Notes: generated by a model from the letters alone, not told the origin. A stretch of DNA of 64,000 nt from CAVUCE01 sp963739985 (GCA_963739985.1 CAVUCE010000021.1:434001-498000), one strand, 5' to 3'. Counted from the stretch's first letter, positions 19,294 through 29,150 are shown. Program-made: numbers and translations.

Positions 19294-20175
19294 TTAAGTT
19301 GATTTATTTTTAGCTCTGGAAACTACAAGTAAACCAAGCATTCCTAAATCGCTATATAAAAGAGGAGCTAAAACAGGTGCAAAAGCTAGAATTCTTTCAA
19401 GGCTAATTGCACCTGTACCTGCCAAATCTGCAGAGAGGTGGAAACCAAATCCTAAAATGCCAACAATAACCGAGGAGATCATAGTCCAGAAATAAACTAA
19501 CTCATCTCCTTTAGTCCATTCTTTAGCAATGGCCAACCAAATAACTACCGTGGTTGCAAAAAGTCCAAAAATAATGGCGATCATTTTGTATGCTGAGTAG
19601 CCATATTGTGCATGATCGATAATAGACGTTATTGCACTGGCACCAAAACCTAATCCCACAAGCCAAAGAAAGTGTCTGTCTCTTGAAATTGGAGCTTTGA
19701 AAGTTCCGAGTCCTGGAACTTTTAGCATTCCGGGTTGATCTTCTATTTCTTCCGTAATTGCGTATAATCCTAAGAGCGAAATACCTGAAAAAGCCAATGG
19801 TGCTAAAATTGGAGAACCGAAAACTATCCATGACCAGGTTAGATACCCTGCTGGATTTAATACCGCATTTGCGTGGAAAGAAGTACCGATAATACCAACA
19901 AATATTCCGATTATCATAATCAAAATATGAATTAACGCCAGCGATTTCTTAGGTTTTGATTGGAATGCAATTGTAATACATATTAAAGCTCCAAAAGGGA
20001 AAAAAACAATTGGAATCCATTCGTAAACCGGAACATAATCATTTATAGAATGAGCCAAGGCAACATCCAATCCGGTAAACATCAAATTTATTCCAACAAA
20101 AAGTAATAGCAGGCGATTACGTTCCATGGGTAGTTTAATATTAGCAAGGTGAAAAATCTCTATGTTATTATTCAC
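19294..20175 (-). CDS. Duplicated 8-helix membrane protein, partner of the octaheme cytochrome
   Basis: Integral membrane protein of 293 residues with about eight helices. It appears built from two copies of a 4-helix unit: F-H-x-x-A...L-A-P-L...L-G-L occurs in each half. The paired residues are His42/His188, His101/His246 and Pro126/Pro271, all offset by 145-146. Two histidines per half lie at or near helices and could bind heme b. The GTG start overlaps the cytochrome stop codon (TAGTG) and has GGAGG upstream, so the two genes are translationally coupled. I infer a quinone-facing electron-transfer partner for the cytochrome; no CxxCH motif is present. I do not recognise a named family. Confidence 0.82.
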   Translation of the reverse strand: MNNNIEIFHLANIKLPMERNRLLLLFVGINLMFTGLDVALAHSINDYVPVYEWIPIVFFPFGALICITIAFQSKPKKSLALIHILIMIIGIFVGIIGTSFHANAVLNPAGYLTWSWIVFGSPILAPLAFSGISLLGLYAITEEIEDQPGMLKVPGLGTFKAPISRDRHFLWLVGLGFGASAITSIIDHAQYGYSAYKMIAIIFGLFATTVVIWLAIAKEWTKGDELVYFWTMISSVIVGILGFGFHLSADLAGTGAISLERILAFAPVLAPLLYSDLGMLGLLVVSRAKNKST

Positions 20176-21449
20176 TATATTCCTCCTCGCTTATGCTGAG
20201 ATCTAAGTTTTTTAGCTTCTTCTTTTACTTTATTCAACTCTTTAAGAAGAGGATAAACACCATGCCATTGCACATAGTCAGGGCCCTGCATGTATGCACC
20301 AAATTTTGCGGTTCTTCCATAGTAATGCCATAAATCAAAGGCATCAAAGCTTATTTGATTTGCAAAAGGTTGCTTACTGATTATACCATCTTTAACAAGG
20401 CCTTGCATAATTTCAGATGCTTCTTTTACCTTTGAATTTACGAATGAAGTTACACTATCTGCTTTTTCATATTGATTGTCAATAAAATTGGGTGAATGGC
20501 AATTTGCACAGATTGATTTCATAGCATTACGTCCATCAACTGAGTTTGGCCTATTATTAGAAACTGCCGCAAATAAAAACTTTGATAAACGTTGACCAAC
20601 GTCGTGTGTAGTTCCTTGAGAGCCAAATCCACTCATGTGACAGGTTGCGCAAGTTGGTGCAGGTAAGTCATTAGTCGTTAATCTTCCTGCTTTTTGATTC
20701 CAGTTCCATTTATCACCGTCAGTTTGGTACATAACTCCGTGTGCCGATTCATGATAAATTTCCATTTGGGGATGATCCGGCCCTAAATGACATTGTCCGC
20801 ATATTTCAGGTTTACGAACCTGGGCAATTGAGAATTCATGTCTTAAATGACATTTATTACAGTTTCCGATACTTCCATCTAAATTCGGCTTTCCGATAGA
20901 ATGACATGATTGACATGCAGCAGGAGTTACAGAAGGACCTTCTATATCAAATAAAGAATTTCTTGTTGCAGTAATAATTCCATTTGGTCCTCTATTTGCC
21001 TCAGGAATATCATGTTCAATTTTTTTCTGCTGTTCTTTTGAAAAATCCTCAAAGCCATTTAATGCCATCCAGGCAGGAGCAGCATGTCTGCTGTTATCGA
21101 ATTGTTTAGTTTCTGAAGGATGGCATTTTGCACATTGTTTAGGTGTAGGTGTTGAGGTAATAAAAAATCCTTCGTGGTGCTTACCCATTGGATTATTCTT
21201 ATCAACTACATGGCAATCAGCACATTTAACTCCAGATCGAGCCATTGTACTTATTGCAAATTGATTAACAATATCCGGAGTCACGCGTCTATGACACGAT
21301 GCGCATTTATCAGAACCACCGTATGCGATTTGTTCTGTTTTGGTAGTTTCTCCGCCTGTTGGAAGTTTTGTAAATAGATAAATGATTACAAGAATGAGAA
21401 TAGTAACTGCGCTACCGAAAATGAGAGTTCGTGGTATCTTATTATCCAT
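20175..21449 (-). CDS. Octaheme c-type cytochrome, hydroxylamine oxidoreductase-like
   Basis: Exported multiheme cytochrome of 424 residues. An N-terminal anchor helix (about 8-27) precedes eight CxxCH heme sites, with first Cys at 49, 76, 106, 179, 197, 217, 267 and 314. The count, spacing and C-terminal W-H-Y-Y-G-R and Q-G-P-D-Y-V-Q-W-H-G motifs fit the HAO/octaheme family. Members oxidise hydroxylamine or hydrazine, or work in reverse on nitrite and hydroxylamine. The direction depends on a cross-linking tyrosine; Tyr392 in G-P-D-Y-V is a candidate to test by alignment. The ATG follows AGGAGAC. It is the first gene of a two-gene operon with a membrane protein, suggesting electron exchange with the quinone pool. 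Confidence 0.9.
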   Translation of the reverse strand: MDNKIPRTLIFGSAVTILILVIIYLFTKLPTGGETTKTEQIAYGGSDKCASCHRRVTPDIVNQFAISTMARSGVKCADCHVVDKNNPMGKHHEGFFITSTPTPKQCAKCHPSETKQFDNSRHAAPAWMALNGFEDFSKEQQKKIEHDIPEANRGPNGIITATRNSLFDIEGPSVTPAACQSCHSIGKPNLDGSIGNCNKCHLRHEFSIAQVRKPEICGQCHLGPDHPQMEIYHESAHGVMYQTDGDKWNWNQKAGRLTTNDLPAPTCATCHMSGFGSQGTTHDVGQRLSKFLFAAVSNNRPNSVDGRNAMKSICANCHSPNFIDNQYEKADSVTSFVNSKVKEASEIMQGLVKDGIISKQPFANQISFDAFDLWHYYGRTAKFGAYMQGPDYVQWHGVYPLLKELNKVKEEAKKLRSQHKRGGI

Positions 21450-21595
21450 TTAAGTCTCCTTTTTCGTTAAAAGATATTGTCCCCTACTGATCAAAAAAAT
21501 AAAATTATAAGTAAAGAAATACAAATGACAATTATTAATATTTAAAATAAAAAAGTTCACCCTTATGGAAAACGTTTTATAGTTAACGCCCTAGC

Positions 21596-23044
21596 TCATT
21601 TCTTATATTCTATTAACCCATTTGATTTAGTAGTAATCCAAAGATTCCCGTTTAAATCCTCAGCTATTCCTGTTATATTTGTTAAATCCAATCCAACTTC
21701 GTCCTTATTATATAGTGTGCTGGTTGAATAATCTATTGATTTAACTAATCCTTTATCAGTACCTAACCAAAGACCATTCTTACTATCGAAAAATATTTTA
21801 GTAGTAGTTGCACCGATTGGAACAACGTAACTCTTATTCCAGATTGAACCATCGAAATAAGATAACCCTGATCCTAATGCAACACCGGGTTTAAAACCAA
21901 ACCAAACCGATCCGTTTGGAGAAGTGGCAGCTGCAGTTACATTGTCGCTAAAGATATTGGAATTAGAAAAATTGTAAATTTGCCAAGTATCGCCTTCATA
22001 AATAGCAATTCCGCCAGATCTTGTTCCTGCCCAAATATAATTATTTTTATCAATTGTTACTGCTGTTATATAATTATCAGGTAAGCTAGATTTTGCTGAA
22101 TCCCACTTTCTCGTTCCACTTTTCATATAAGTTAAGAACAACCCATTAATTGTGCCTAACGCTACAGTGCCATGATAGTCAGTAGCTACAGATGTAATTG
22201 TTGGAATAGAACCTGCGACCATCCATCCATATGGTACAACATTCTGACTTTCACCTGCTACAATTTCACAAGGACCATATTGAGTCCCAATCCATTTATC
22301 GTTGTTTTCATCCGCAACAATTCCATTAATAACATTTCCTAATAGTTTTGAATTTACACTATTAATAACACTCCAATTACTTCCATCAAATCTTAATATC
22401 CCATCTCCATCAGTTCCAATCCATATCACGTTATCCTGGTCAATCACAATACATTTCAAATTATTCGTTTTTATCGCCGAATTTGAAGTATTATAATCTT
22501 TCCAAATGGTAGTATCAACCAAGCTAAGTTTTGTTGATGACAGGTTCCCACTACTTACCGCTATTACTGTGCTGTCATCTCTGTGGTCAGCAAGCTTATA
22601 CCTTATTTTGTAATATCCAGGTATAAGATTTTTAATTGTATAAGGAGTGTGCAAGGTTGTTACAGAATCATTCAAGATAATAACCGCTTTTTCGGGTTTA
22701 CTATCACAGAATAAGCTTCCAAGCATTGCCGGATTTTTTGAATAATCAATAAATATACTTTTTCTTTTACTCTCTTCAACATCAATAGTAAAAGAAGTAT
22801 CACGAAACAAATCTTTTTTTAATGTAATATTATAAGTATTAGTTTCTAGCCAGGTCAAACTATCTGGTGTAGCTCTTCTTCTTGCTTTGCCATTTAAATA
22901 TATGTGAGCTCCGGTAGGGTAAGAATCAACAAAGAAATATCCATTTGGAGGAGGGGCATCCGGAGGTGTGACAGAAACTTCTTTATTACATGAATAAACA
23001 AATATTGATATTAATAAGAGGAGATAAGTCTTTAATACCTTCAT
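21596..23044 (-). CDS. PEGA-domain lipoprotein with ligand-binding beta-propeller
   Basis: Lipoprotein of about 482 residues (lipobox F-V-Y-S-C). Two PEGA-like beta domains follow, one near V-D-S-Y-P-T-G-A-H-I-Y-L-N-G and a second near C-D-S-K-P-E-K-A-V-I-I-L-N-D. The rest is a propeller of W-I/A-G-T repeats with N-x-x-W-I-G-T-D-G-D-G and L-W-L-G-T-D-K-G signatures of the two-component-regulator propeller type, but no kinase domain is attached. The start is set at 23044 where the signal peptide begins and AAAGGA lies upstream; an in-frame ATG 22 codons earlier is unlikely. A surface or periplasmic binding role is inferred. Confidence 0.85.
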   Translation of the reverse strand: MKVLKTYLLLLISIFVYSCNKEVSVTPPDAPPPNGYFFVDSYPTGAHIYLNGKARRRATPDSLTWLETNTYNITLKKDLFRDTSFTIDVEESKRKSIFIDYSKNPAMLGSLFCDSKPEKAVIILNDSVTTLHTPYTIKNLIPGYYKIRYKLADHRDDSTVIAVSSGNLSSTKLSLVDTTIWKDYNTSNSAIKTNNLKCIVIDQDNVIWIGTDGDGILRFDGSNWSVINSVNSKLLGNVINGIVADENNDKWIGTQYGPCEIVAGESQNVVPYGWMVAGSIPTITSVATDYHGTVALGTINGLFLTYMKSGTRKWDSAKSSLPDNYITAVTIDKNNYIWAGTRSGGIAIYEGDTWQIYNFSNSNIFSDNVTAAATSPNGSVWFGFKPGVALGSGLSYFDGSIWNKSYVVPIGATTTKIFFDSKNGLWLGTDKGLVKSIDYSTSTLYNKDEVGLDLTNITGIAEDLNGNLWITTKSNGLIEYKK

Positions 23045-23173
23045 TACTGCATTCCTTTTATTAATATCATTATCTTTTTGAATGAGTATCTTTTCATATT
23101 TTAAGATCACTTCAATGTTCGGTTTAAACTAAAAGTATACTAATTATTATAACTATTTTTCTTACTCAATAAA

Positions 23174-24124
23174 TTAATTATACCCAAATTGCTTTAGATA
23201 TTCTTTGGTAAATTTTAGAACCCAAGTGCGCTTAACATAGGAGCCAAAAATTCCATATCCTCCCTTAATATTTGAGAAATCAGGCTGATCTAATTTTACA
23301 GTAAAGCCATCAACTCCTTCTTGAAGCGATGAATAATATGATGCTAGATTTTTATCATATGTTATAACGGTAATTTGCATTTCAACAACAGAATAAGATT
23401 TCTTATTTGGGTTATTTCCAGACATATCCACTAAAGCTTGATTAATTGTAGCTAAAGAAATGTTTAAAGTATTAACATTTGTCTGTTTAGGGTAATATGG
23501 CTTTAACATTCCATTTTCATTTTGATAGGTTAATGGAACTTGTTTCCTGTGTTCTCCGGGATTACCGTCCTGGAAATATACAATTTCAATCCTAGGGGAG
23601 TATAAAATATTTTCAAGCGGTTTCCATTTAATAAAAATGAAATCCTTATTGTCGGGCGGAATTACTTTATCATTTAAATAATCAAAAAATCCGGAAAGCG
23701 ATGCATCAGGCAGCAAAGTCGCTGACTGCAATAATATTCCGCTTGGTAATAGAGCCTCGATATCAACATATTCATTCGAAGCCGGCTTCAGGTTTTTAAC
23801 ATAGTAGAAGTGAACAGGGTAAATATAATGAGAAGAATCTGTTCTGCTAATTGTTGTGTCTCTCATTTCGTAAAGGGTATCTCTATACCATAAATTAACT
23901 TGTGCACCAGTAACAGATGGATCCTTTGTGTATGAATAAGGATCTAGTGAAGGTGGTCTGTAACTTTGTGTTAATGTTACAACTTGCAAAGAAGAATCAC
24001 TCCGCATAACACCGTTTAAAACATATCTTTGTCTAAAAGGCGCATTTGGATTAATTGTATTATCACAAGAATAATTAATGAATCCTAAAGAAAGTAAAAT
24101 TATGATACAACCAATTTTTTTCAT
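23174..24124 (-). CDS. DUF4249-type lipoprotein paired with a TonB receptor
   Basis: Lipoprotein of 316 residues (lipobox N-Y-S-C) matching the pattern of DUF4249 proteins: after the lipobox it has a R-Y-V-L-N-G-V strand, and a conserved V-K-R-T-W-V-L segment near the C-terminus. In Bacteroidota these are encoded next to TonB-dependent receptors with an N-terminal carboxypeptidase-regulatory domain. The start codon overlaps the end of the upstream receptor gene by four bases, so the two are translationally coupled. The transported ligand is unknown. Confidence 0.8.
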   Translation of the reverse strand: MKKIGCIIILLSLGFINYSCDNTINPNAPFRQRYVLNGVMRSDSSLQVVTLTQSYRPPSLDPYSYTKDPSVTGAQVNLWYRDTLYEMRDTTISRTDSSHYIYPVHFYYVKNLKPASNEYVDIEALLPSGILLQSATLLPDASLSGFFDYLNDKVIPPDNKDFIFIKWKPLENILYSPRIEIVYFQDGNPGEHRKQVPLTYQNENGMLKPYYPKQTNVNTLNISLATINQALVDMSGNNPNKKSYSVVEMQITVITYDKNLASYYSSLQEGVDGFTVKLDQPDFSNIKGGYGIFGSYVKRTWVLKFTKEYLKQFGYN

Positions 24125-26379
24125 ATTTCAATTTTCAATGTTGCTGTTGGTAAAACCGGTAGCATATTAACTCTTTCGCCTGTATCGCGCTTAAAGTAAA
24201 ATATATTTTTCCGGTTGTAAACATTAAGGACACTAACATCTAAACTAAATTTCAAGAATGATATCTCGAATTTTTTTGTAACACTTAAATCGAGTCTATG
24301 GTAATCGGGTAAACGGCCAAGATTTTTATCAGAGAGAATTGAATAGGGTCTATAGTTTTCAAATATCTGCCAATCGGAATAAAAATCGTTAAAGTAATAC
24401 TTATTGTAATAACCCATGTTTTGGGTAAACGGCAAACCGGAGTTATAAATCCAGATCGCGCTTGCTGTCCAACCTGCCCCAAAGTTATATTCTAGGATAA
24501 AACTTAATGCGTTTCTAACATCATATCTTGGATAGTATAGCCAGTTATCAACTTTTTTATAAGCCCAGCTAAGTGAATATGAACCTGTGAAACTTATAGG
24601 ATTTTGTAAGTATTTTAGTAGAAACTCCCATCCATACGATTCTCCACTGGCGGGAACTAAATCCGGATCAGATGTAACAGCTTTTTTATCATTTAAAGTC
24701 GGGATATTTTGAAGTACTTTATAATAACCCTGAATGTCCAAAGAAAGGCTTGCGGTGAAATCTGTTTTTAATCCTATTGTATAGTGTATTGCAGTTCCGG
24801 GCTTTAGATAAGACGGAGTAATTATCCAGGGTTCAAAAAGCGAGATTACTTCATTCTCATCCGATAAGGTTGTGACTTCCTGATGATAAATTCCCCATGC
24901 TCCTTTTAATGCAACCGTAGGTAATATTCTATAGGTTAAACTAACCCTTGGTTCCAGAAGAGATGAATTATCATTAGACTGCGATAAATTAGTTAAGTTA
25001 ATTCTTGTCCCAATATCCGCACCAAAATTTTCATATCTTAAAAATTTATATTTTGCATAAGCACTAATATTCGTACCATGTGAGCCGATGTCAGAGATAG
25101 CACCGTTCCCATTTTCTAAAAACAATTTAGTATCTAAATCTTTTACATTTAATCCTAAACCCAACTCATCTTTACTATCATACATATAGTGAAAGTCCAT
25201 ACTCAAATCTAAATCATCAACCTTATTAGTTTTCGGTTTCGAATTACTAAGATTTGGAATTACCTCTCCATCAAAGTTACTCCAGGACAATCCAAACTCA
25301 TAGAAAAGAGGTGTATCAGTAACCTGGAACCATCTAAAGCCGATAATATTATTTGACCATTTAATGTCTTCCAGATTGGGATTAGTATGAATCAATTTAT
25401 CACCGCTCGAAAATCCGTGCAAGATAAATTTTGATCCTTTTATAAAATCCGGATTGCCATAGTTAAGTTTAAACGACATATCATAAAAATCTATCGGCGC
25501 ATCTTTATCATTTAAGAATTTTTTTAATATCTGAGTTGAGTAACTTTTTCTTCCGGTAACAATAAATGAACCGTGCGGAAATGGACCTTCAATTAGGGCT
25601 TTTCCGGTTAAAAAACTGGAACTAACTTTTGCACTAAAATTATTTTTGTTGCCGTCTTTGGTTATAATGTTTAAAACAGAGGAAAGTCTTTGTCCATATT
25701 CTGCAGTAAAGCCCCCTTTATAAAATTCAACAGTGTTAATCATGTCAGGATCAACAACGCTAAAAATACCAAAAGCATGAAACGGATTGTAAATTGTAAC
25801 GCCGTTGATTAGTACAAGGTTTTCATTACTCGGACTTCCTCTTACATAATATCTTGCTGAAACATCACCAGTTGATTGAACACCGGGAATATATTGTAAT
25901 GATCTAAAAATATCAGACTCAACGCCTTTAGGAAGCATCTCTAATTCTTTGACAGAAATTCGTTGTAAGCCAATATCGGTTGCATTCTTCTCAATAATTC
26001 TTTCGCCAATTTTTTCTACAGTTTGAAGAGTAATACTGGAAGTATTAAGAGCAACAGTAATGTCCGTAATTTTATTAGGACTTATATATACCTTTAAATC
26101 CTTGGTCTTATATCCGACGTAAGAAACGCTAATTGTATAATTTTTTTGGGCCGGCACAGATGGTATTATGAAATAGCCTCTTGAATTTGTAGAGGCTCCA
26201 ATTTTTAATTCCTTTATTAAGACATTACCAAAAGGGAGGGCTTCTCCGTTTGAAGAATCGATAACAGTTCCTCTTAATGTGCCTTTAGTTTGTGTAAGAA
26301 TTTGAGGCGAAAAAACAGTTATGAAAGCAATGAAAATTATAAAAAAATGCGTGAACTGTTTAAGTGAAGATTTTCCCAA
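24121..26379 (-). CDS. TonB-dependent outer-membrane receptor
   Basis: Outer-membrane transporter of 752 residues. A signal peptide ends near residue 29. The carboxypeptidase-regulatory-like domain (about 33-118) starts with G-T-L-R-G-T-V-I-D. The plug domain (about 125-245) has Y-I-P-G-V-Q-S-T-G-D, Y-Y-V-R-G-S-P-S-N-E-N and N-I-I-T-K-D-G-N. The beta-barrel makes up the rest, with a final P-T-A-T-L-K-I-E-I strand. The SusC-type partner SusD is absent; the overlapping downstream gene is a DUF4249 lipoprotein instead. The substrate is not indicated by context. Confidence 0.92.
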   Translation of the reverse strand: MGKSSLKQFTHFFIIFIAFITVFSPQILTQTKGTLRGTVIDSSNGEALPFGNVLIKELKIGASTNSRGYFIIPSVPAQKNYTISVSYVGYKTKDLKVYISPNKITDITVALNTSSITLQTVEKIGERIIEKNATDIGLQRISVKELEMLPKGVESDIFRSLQYIPGVQSTGDVSARYYVRGSPSNENLVLINGVTIYNPFHAFGIFSVVDPDMINTVEFYKGGFTAEYGQRLSSVLNIITKDGNKNNFSAKVSSSFLTGKALIEGPFPHGSFIVTGRKSYSTQILKKFLNDKDAPIDFYDMSFKLNYGNPDFIKGSKFILHGFSSGDKLIHTNPNLEDIKWSNNIIGFRWFQVTDTPLFYEFGLSWSNFDGEVIPNLSNSKPKTNKVDDLDLSMDFHYMYDSKDELGLGLNVKDLDTKLFLENGNGAISDIGSHGTNISAYAKYKFLRYENFGADIGTRINLTNLSQSNDNSSLLEPRVSLTYRILPTVALKGAWGIYHQEVTTLSDENEVISLFEPWIITPSYLKPGTAIHYTIGLKTDFTASLSLDIQGYYKVLQNIPTLNDKKAVTSDPDLVPASGESYGWEFLLKYLQNPISFTGSYSLSWAYKKVDNWLYYPRYDVRNALSFILEYNFGAGWTASAIWIYNSGLPFTQNMGYYNKYYFNDFYSDWQIFENYRPYSILSDKNLGRLPDYHRLDLSVTKKFEISFLKFSLDVSVLNVYNRKNIFYFKRDTGERVNMLPVLPTATLKIEI

Positions 26380-26565
26380 TATTTATACCTTCTAAGAAGT
26401 TGCATATACTGAATTATTTTAAGCAATTCTTTTACGCTTTAAATAATTAAAATAATTCTAAGGTATATTATAAAAAAAATAATCTCATTTATGAAGTAAA
26501 ATCTTATTCTAATTATTGTTAATATATTTTTGTTAGGCGGGATAAATAATGTTTGCAGTATTATA

Positions 26566-26603
26566 ATTATAACTGCTCACCTAAATTGATGAGCAGTTAT
26601 AAT
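26566..26603 (-). terminator. Strong hairpin after the small lipoprotein gene
   Basis: A perfect 12-bp stem: TTATAACTGCTC (26567-26578) pairs with GAGCAGTTATAA (26591-26602). It starts 8 bases beyond the minus-strand stop codon. The minus strand continues TTATAATACT rather than a long T run. Confidence 0.6.
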
Positions 26604-26610
26604 AAATGTT

Positions 26611-27189
26611 TTATTTTACGAATGAATAACGTGAGAAATGTTTCAACTCTGCATTGTGAACTGCTAATAATCCAACATTTTTCCCCAATGAAATTCCATG
26701 ATTTGAAATTATCTCAAATGATCCGTCATCACTAATATATGCAAATTTAACTTTGTTAGATTTTTCTAATCCCAAACTAGATATATCAATACCTAAAAAT
26801 GTTAAGTTGAGACTTACTAATTTGTTAAAAACTATATGTGGAGTAAAATTTATTGAAGCATCATCAGCATTAACTGTTAGTGAAACCGGAAGGGTACCAT
26901 CGAATGAACCAGCAGGAAATTTAACTTTTGCTGAAACTGTTACAACCCTTAAACCGTCAAAGTAAGTTTTGTGCAACCTGATAATTCCGCCTTTATTTCC
27001 ATTGATTTCCTGAGTTATAGTTAACTCAGAGGAATCTGAATTTAAAAGCGAGCTCAGTGCAGAATTATTCTGTTTTGCTAATTGATTGGTTTGTTGCTGG
27101 GGAATAGGGTTTGAATCAACCGGATTGTTCTGACAGCCAACGATTAAAAATCCGGCGACTACTACTAGTGTAAAAAGTATCTTTTTCAT
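26611..27189 (-). CDS. Small exported lipoprotein of unknown function
   Basis: About 192 residues from the ATG at 27189, where a lipoprotein signal begins (L-I-V-G-C lipobox). An upstream in-frame ATG 20 codons earlier adds a sequence unlike a signal peptide. After a Gln/Asn-rich spacer the protein is beta-rich, with F-P-A-G-S-F-D-G-T-L-P-V-S-L-T-V reminiscent of ZU5-like or Ig-like folds that begin with a glycine-rich strand (N-K-G-G-I-I-R-L). I cannot name the family. Flanked by a hairpin downstream and a 290-base leader region upstream. Confidence 0.7.
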   Translation of the reverse strand: MKKILFTLVVVAGFLIVGCQNNPVDSNPIPQQQTNQLAKQNNSALSSLLNSDSSELTITQEINGNKGGIIRLHKTYFDGLRVVTVSAKVKFPAGSFDGTLPVSLTVNADDASINFTPHIVFNKLVSLNLTFLGIDISSLGLEKSNKVKFAYISDDGSFEIISNHGISLGKNVGLLAVHNAELKHFSRYSFVK

Positions 27190-27482
27190 TGTACTCCATA
27201 GGGAATGTTTATAACTAAAAAACGAGATTTTATAATTCCGAATTACCACTTATAATAAGTAGAGAATAAATTTTTGTAATTTAAGAACTTGAACTTTCTA
27301 AAGCCCATAACCTGTATAATTCAGGTTACTTGTGGTAGTAATAAGTGTCCAATCTTAATGCCAAAAATAATAGTCGTGAAATGTGACCTATGTAGGCCCT
27401 AGCAGGGTGAACTGGTAAAATTTACTGATATTTAAGGAAAATTTTACTTAAACCAGCAATGATAAAAAAGCAAATAATTGTC
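27190..27482. other. Intergenic leader/spacer
   Basis: About 290 AT-rich bases between two minus-strand genes. It contains a hairpin TAACCTG/CAGGTTA (27308-27314 with 27322-27328), which could end the binding-protein transcript, though no T run follows. No convincing small gene was seen. Confidence 0.4.
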
Positions 27483-29150
27483 TTAATTAATTTTCCATTC
27501 CCAGCAATTGTGTATTGCTCCAAGGGGATTTACATTAATTCCCGAAATTTTATTGTTGTAGGCAACTATATTATCTATCCAGTAAAGAAAAGTTATTGGT
27601 TCATCTTGATGGATCAATTCTTGGAATTGTTGATAGAGTTTTGCTTGTTCGTTAACAGATCCTTTTTTTTCTAACTGGTCGAGAATTTTATCGACGCTTT
27701 TATTTTGGTAACTCGCAAAATTAAGCGGGTTATCTTCAAGGTCCGAATACCAATATGGTTTTAGCTCTAATGGTAAAGTTATTACCCAGGCTGCCATCCA
27801 TGCATTAAATTTTTTGTCGTACAGGTTTTGAATGAAAACTCCCAATTCCAAAGGCTGCAATTTTACATCAATACCAACTGCTTTTAGATTATTTTTTATA
27901 ACTGTAGCTGCAAATTCTCTGCGGGGATTCCCGGAAGGATAACTTAATGTGAACTTAAAGTCTGAGTTATCTTTGTCTAAAATTCCATCGTGATTGCTAT
28001 CTTTCCATCCTTCATCAGCTAATAATTTTATTGCCAATTCAGGATCATACTTATATTGAGTAATAGAAGAATCATAAGCCGTTTTTACAATTGATGGAAT
28101 TGGTCCTTTAGCAAGCTGGCCGTAATTTGCCAAATAGTTTTGAAGAATTTCTTTTCTATTAATTGCATGTGTTAAAGCTATACGAACTTTTGCATTGCCA
28201 AAAAAATTATTTTGAACAATTTTTTTATCCTTAACATATTTGTTAACATCTATATTATTCCATCCGATATAATCGTATTCTCTACCTTGAACCGGAGCAA
28301 TTTTCAGATTAGAATTTTCTTTAAGATTTTTTATGTCTTCACTTTTAACATCCTCAACAATATCAACTTCACCTTTTCTTAATTGAACCAACCTGGAGTT
28401 ATAATCCGGTATTTCTTTAAAGATAATTTTATTCACATTTTCTTTATTATAAAGGAAAGAATTTTTGTTTGCCGTCAGTATTATTGATTGATTTCTATTC
28501 CAACTTTTTAATTTAAATGCTCCGTTTGAAATGGCTTTTAGGTTTTCCGGAGCTTTTGGTAATTCTGCTCGCGGAATTTGCGAAAAGATGTGTTTAGGAA
28601 TAATCGGAAAGTCAATGTCAAAAAAAGAAGGATTTGTACCGGGTTTAAAATTTACTTTAACTTCAAATGGTGAAATTTTTTCACAAGTTTTTTCAATATT
28701 TACATGATCTTTTTCGTCGGTATAGAAATTTTTAAATGTTCCATACAATTTGCTTTCGGCTGCCGGATCGGAATATACATCAAGTGAAAAGATAAAATCA
28801 TCTGCAGTTGTTTTAACACTATCCGACCAATACACATCATCTCTTAGAAAGAAAGTTACCGACGAAGAATCCTTACTCCACTCCCATTTTTTAGCAAGCA
28901 TCGGTAACGAAGTGATAGTTCCGGTTTTACTATCCCATTTATGCTGGACCAATGAGAGATATAATAATTCAGAAATATTCCCTTCGGTAATATTAAAAGA
29001 ATACATTGGATTTAGAGATTCAATATCCGACGAAATGCCTATTACCACAACATTTTTATCATTAGTAGATTTTTTTCCGCAACCACTACTTAAGAAAGCA
29101 ACAAAGAAAATAATTAGAAATACGGAATGCTTCGGTTTTAAGATTTGCAT
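27483..29150 (-). CDS. ABC-type peptide/nickel solute-binding lipoprotein (SBP family 5)
   Basis: Extracytoplasmic binding protein of 555 residues with lipobox S-S-G-C. It is of the DppA/OppA family (SBP_bac_5): the N-terminal lobe has N-P-M-Y-S-F-N, D-D-V-Y-W-S-D and T-A-D-D-F-I-F-S-L-D; the hinge and C-lobe have F-G-N-A-K-V-R-I-A-L-T-H-A-I-N-R and L-L-A-D-E-G-W. These proteins bind oligopeptides or other small solutes for an ABC importer. No permease or ATPase gene is adjacent, so it either works with components elsewhere or has another role. ATG start at 29150. Confidence 0.92.
   Translation of the reverse strand: MQILKPKHSVFLIIFFVAFLSSGCGKKSTNDKNVVVIGISSDIESLNPMYSFNITEGNISELLYLSLVQHKWDSKTGTITSLPMLAKKWEWSKDSSSVTFFLRDDVYWSDSVKTTADDFIFSLDVYSDPAAESKLYGTFKNFYTDEKDHVNIEKTCEKISPFEVKVNFKPGTNPSFFDIDFPIIPKHIFSQIPRAELPKAPENLKAISNGAFKLKSWNRNQSIILTANKNSFLYNKENVNKIIFKEIPDYNSRLVQLRKGEVDIVEDVKSEDIKNLKENSNLKIAPVQGREYDYIGWNNIDVNKYVKDKKIVQNNFFGNAKVRIALTHAINRKEILQNYLANYGQLAKGPIPSIVKTAYDSSITQYKYDPELAIKLLADEGWKDSNHDGILDKDNSDFKFTLSYPSGNPRREFAATVIKNNLKAVGIDVKLQPLELGVFIQNLYDKKFNAWMAAWVITLPLELKPYWYSDLEDNPLNFASYQNKSVDKILDQLEKKGSVNEQAKLYQQFQELIHQDEPITFLYWIDNIVAYNNKISGINVNPLGAIHNCWEWKIN

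Noticed and set aside
27483..29150. Opp/Dpp-type ABC importer operon.
   Set aside because: Only the binding protein is present; the neighbours are an unrelated lipoprotein and a parvulin gene.
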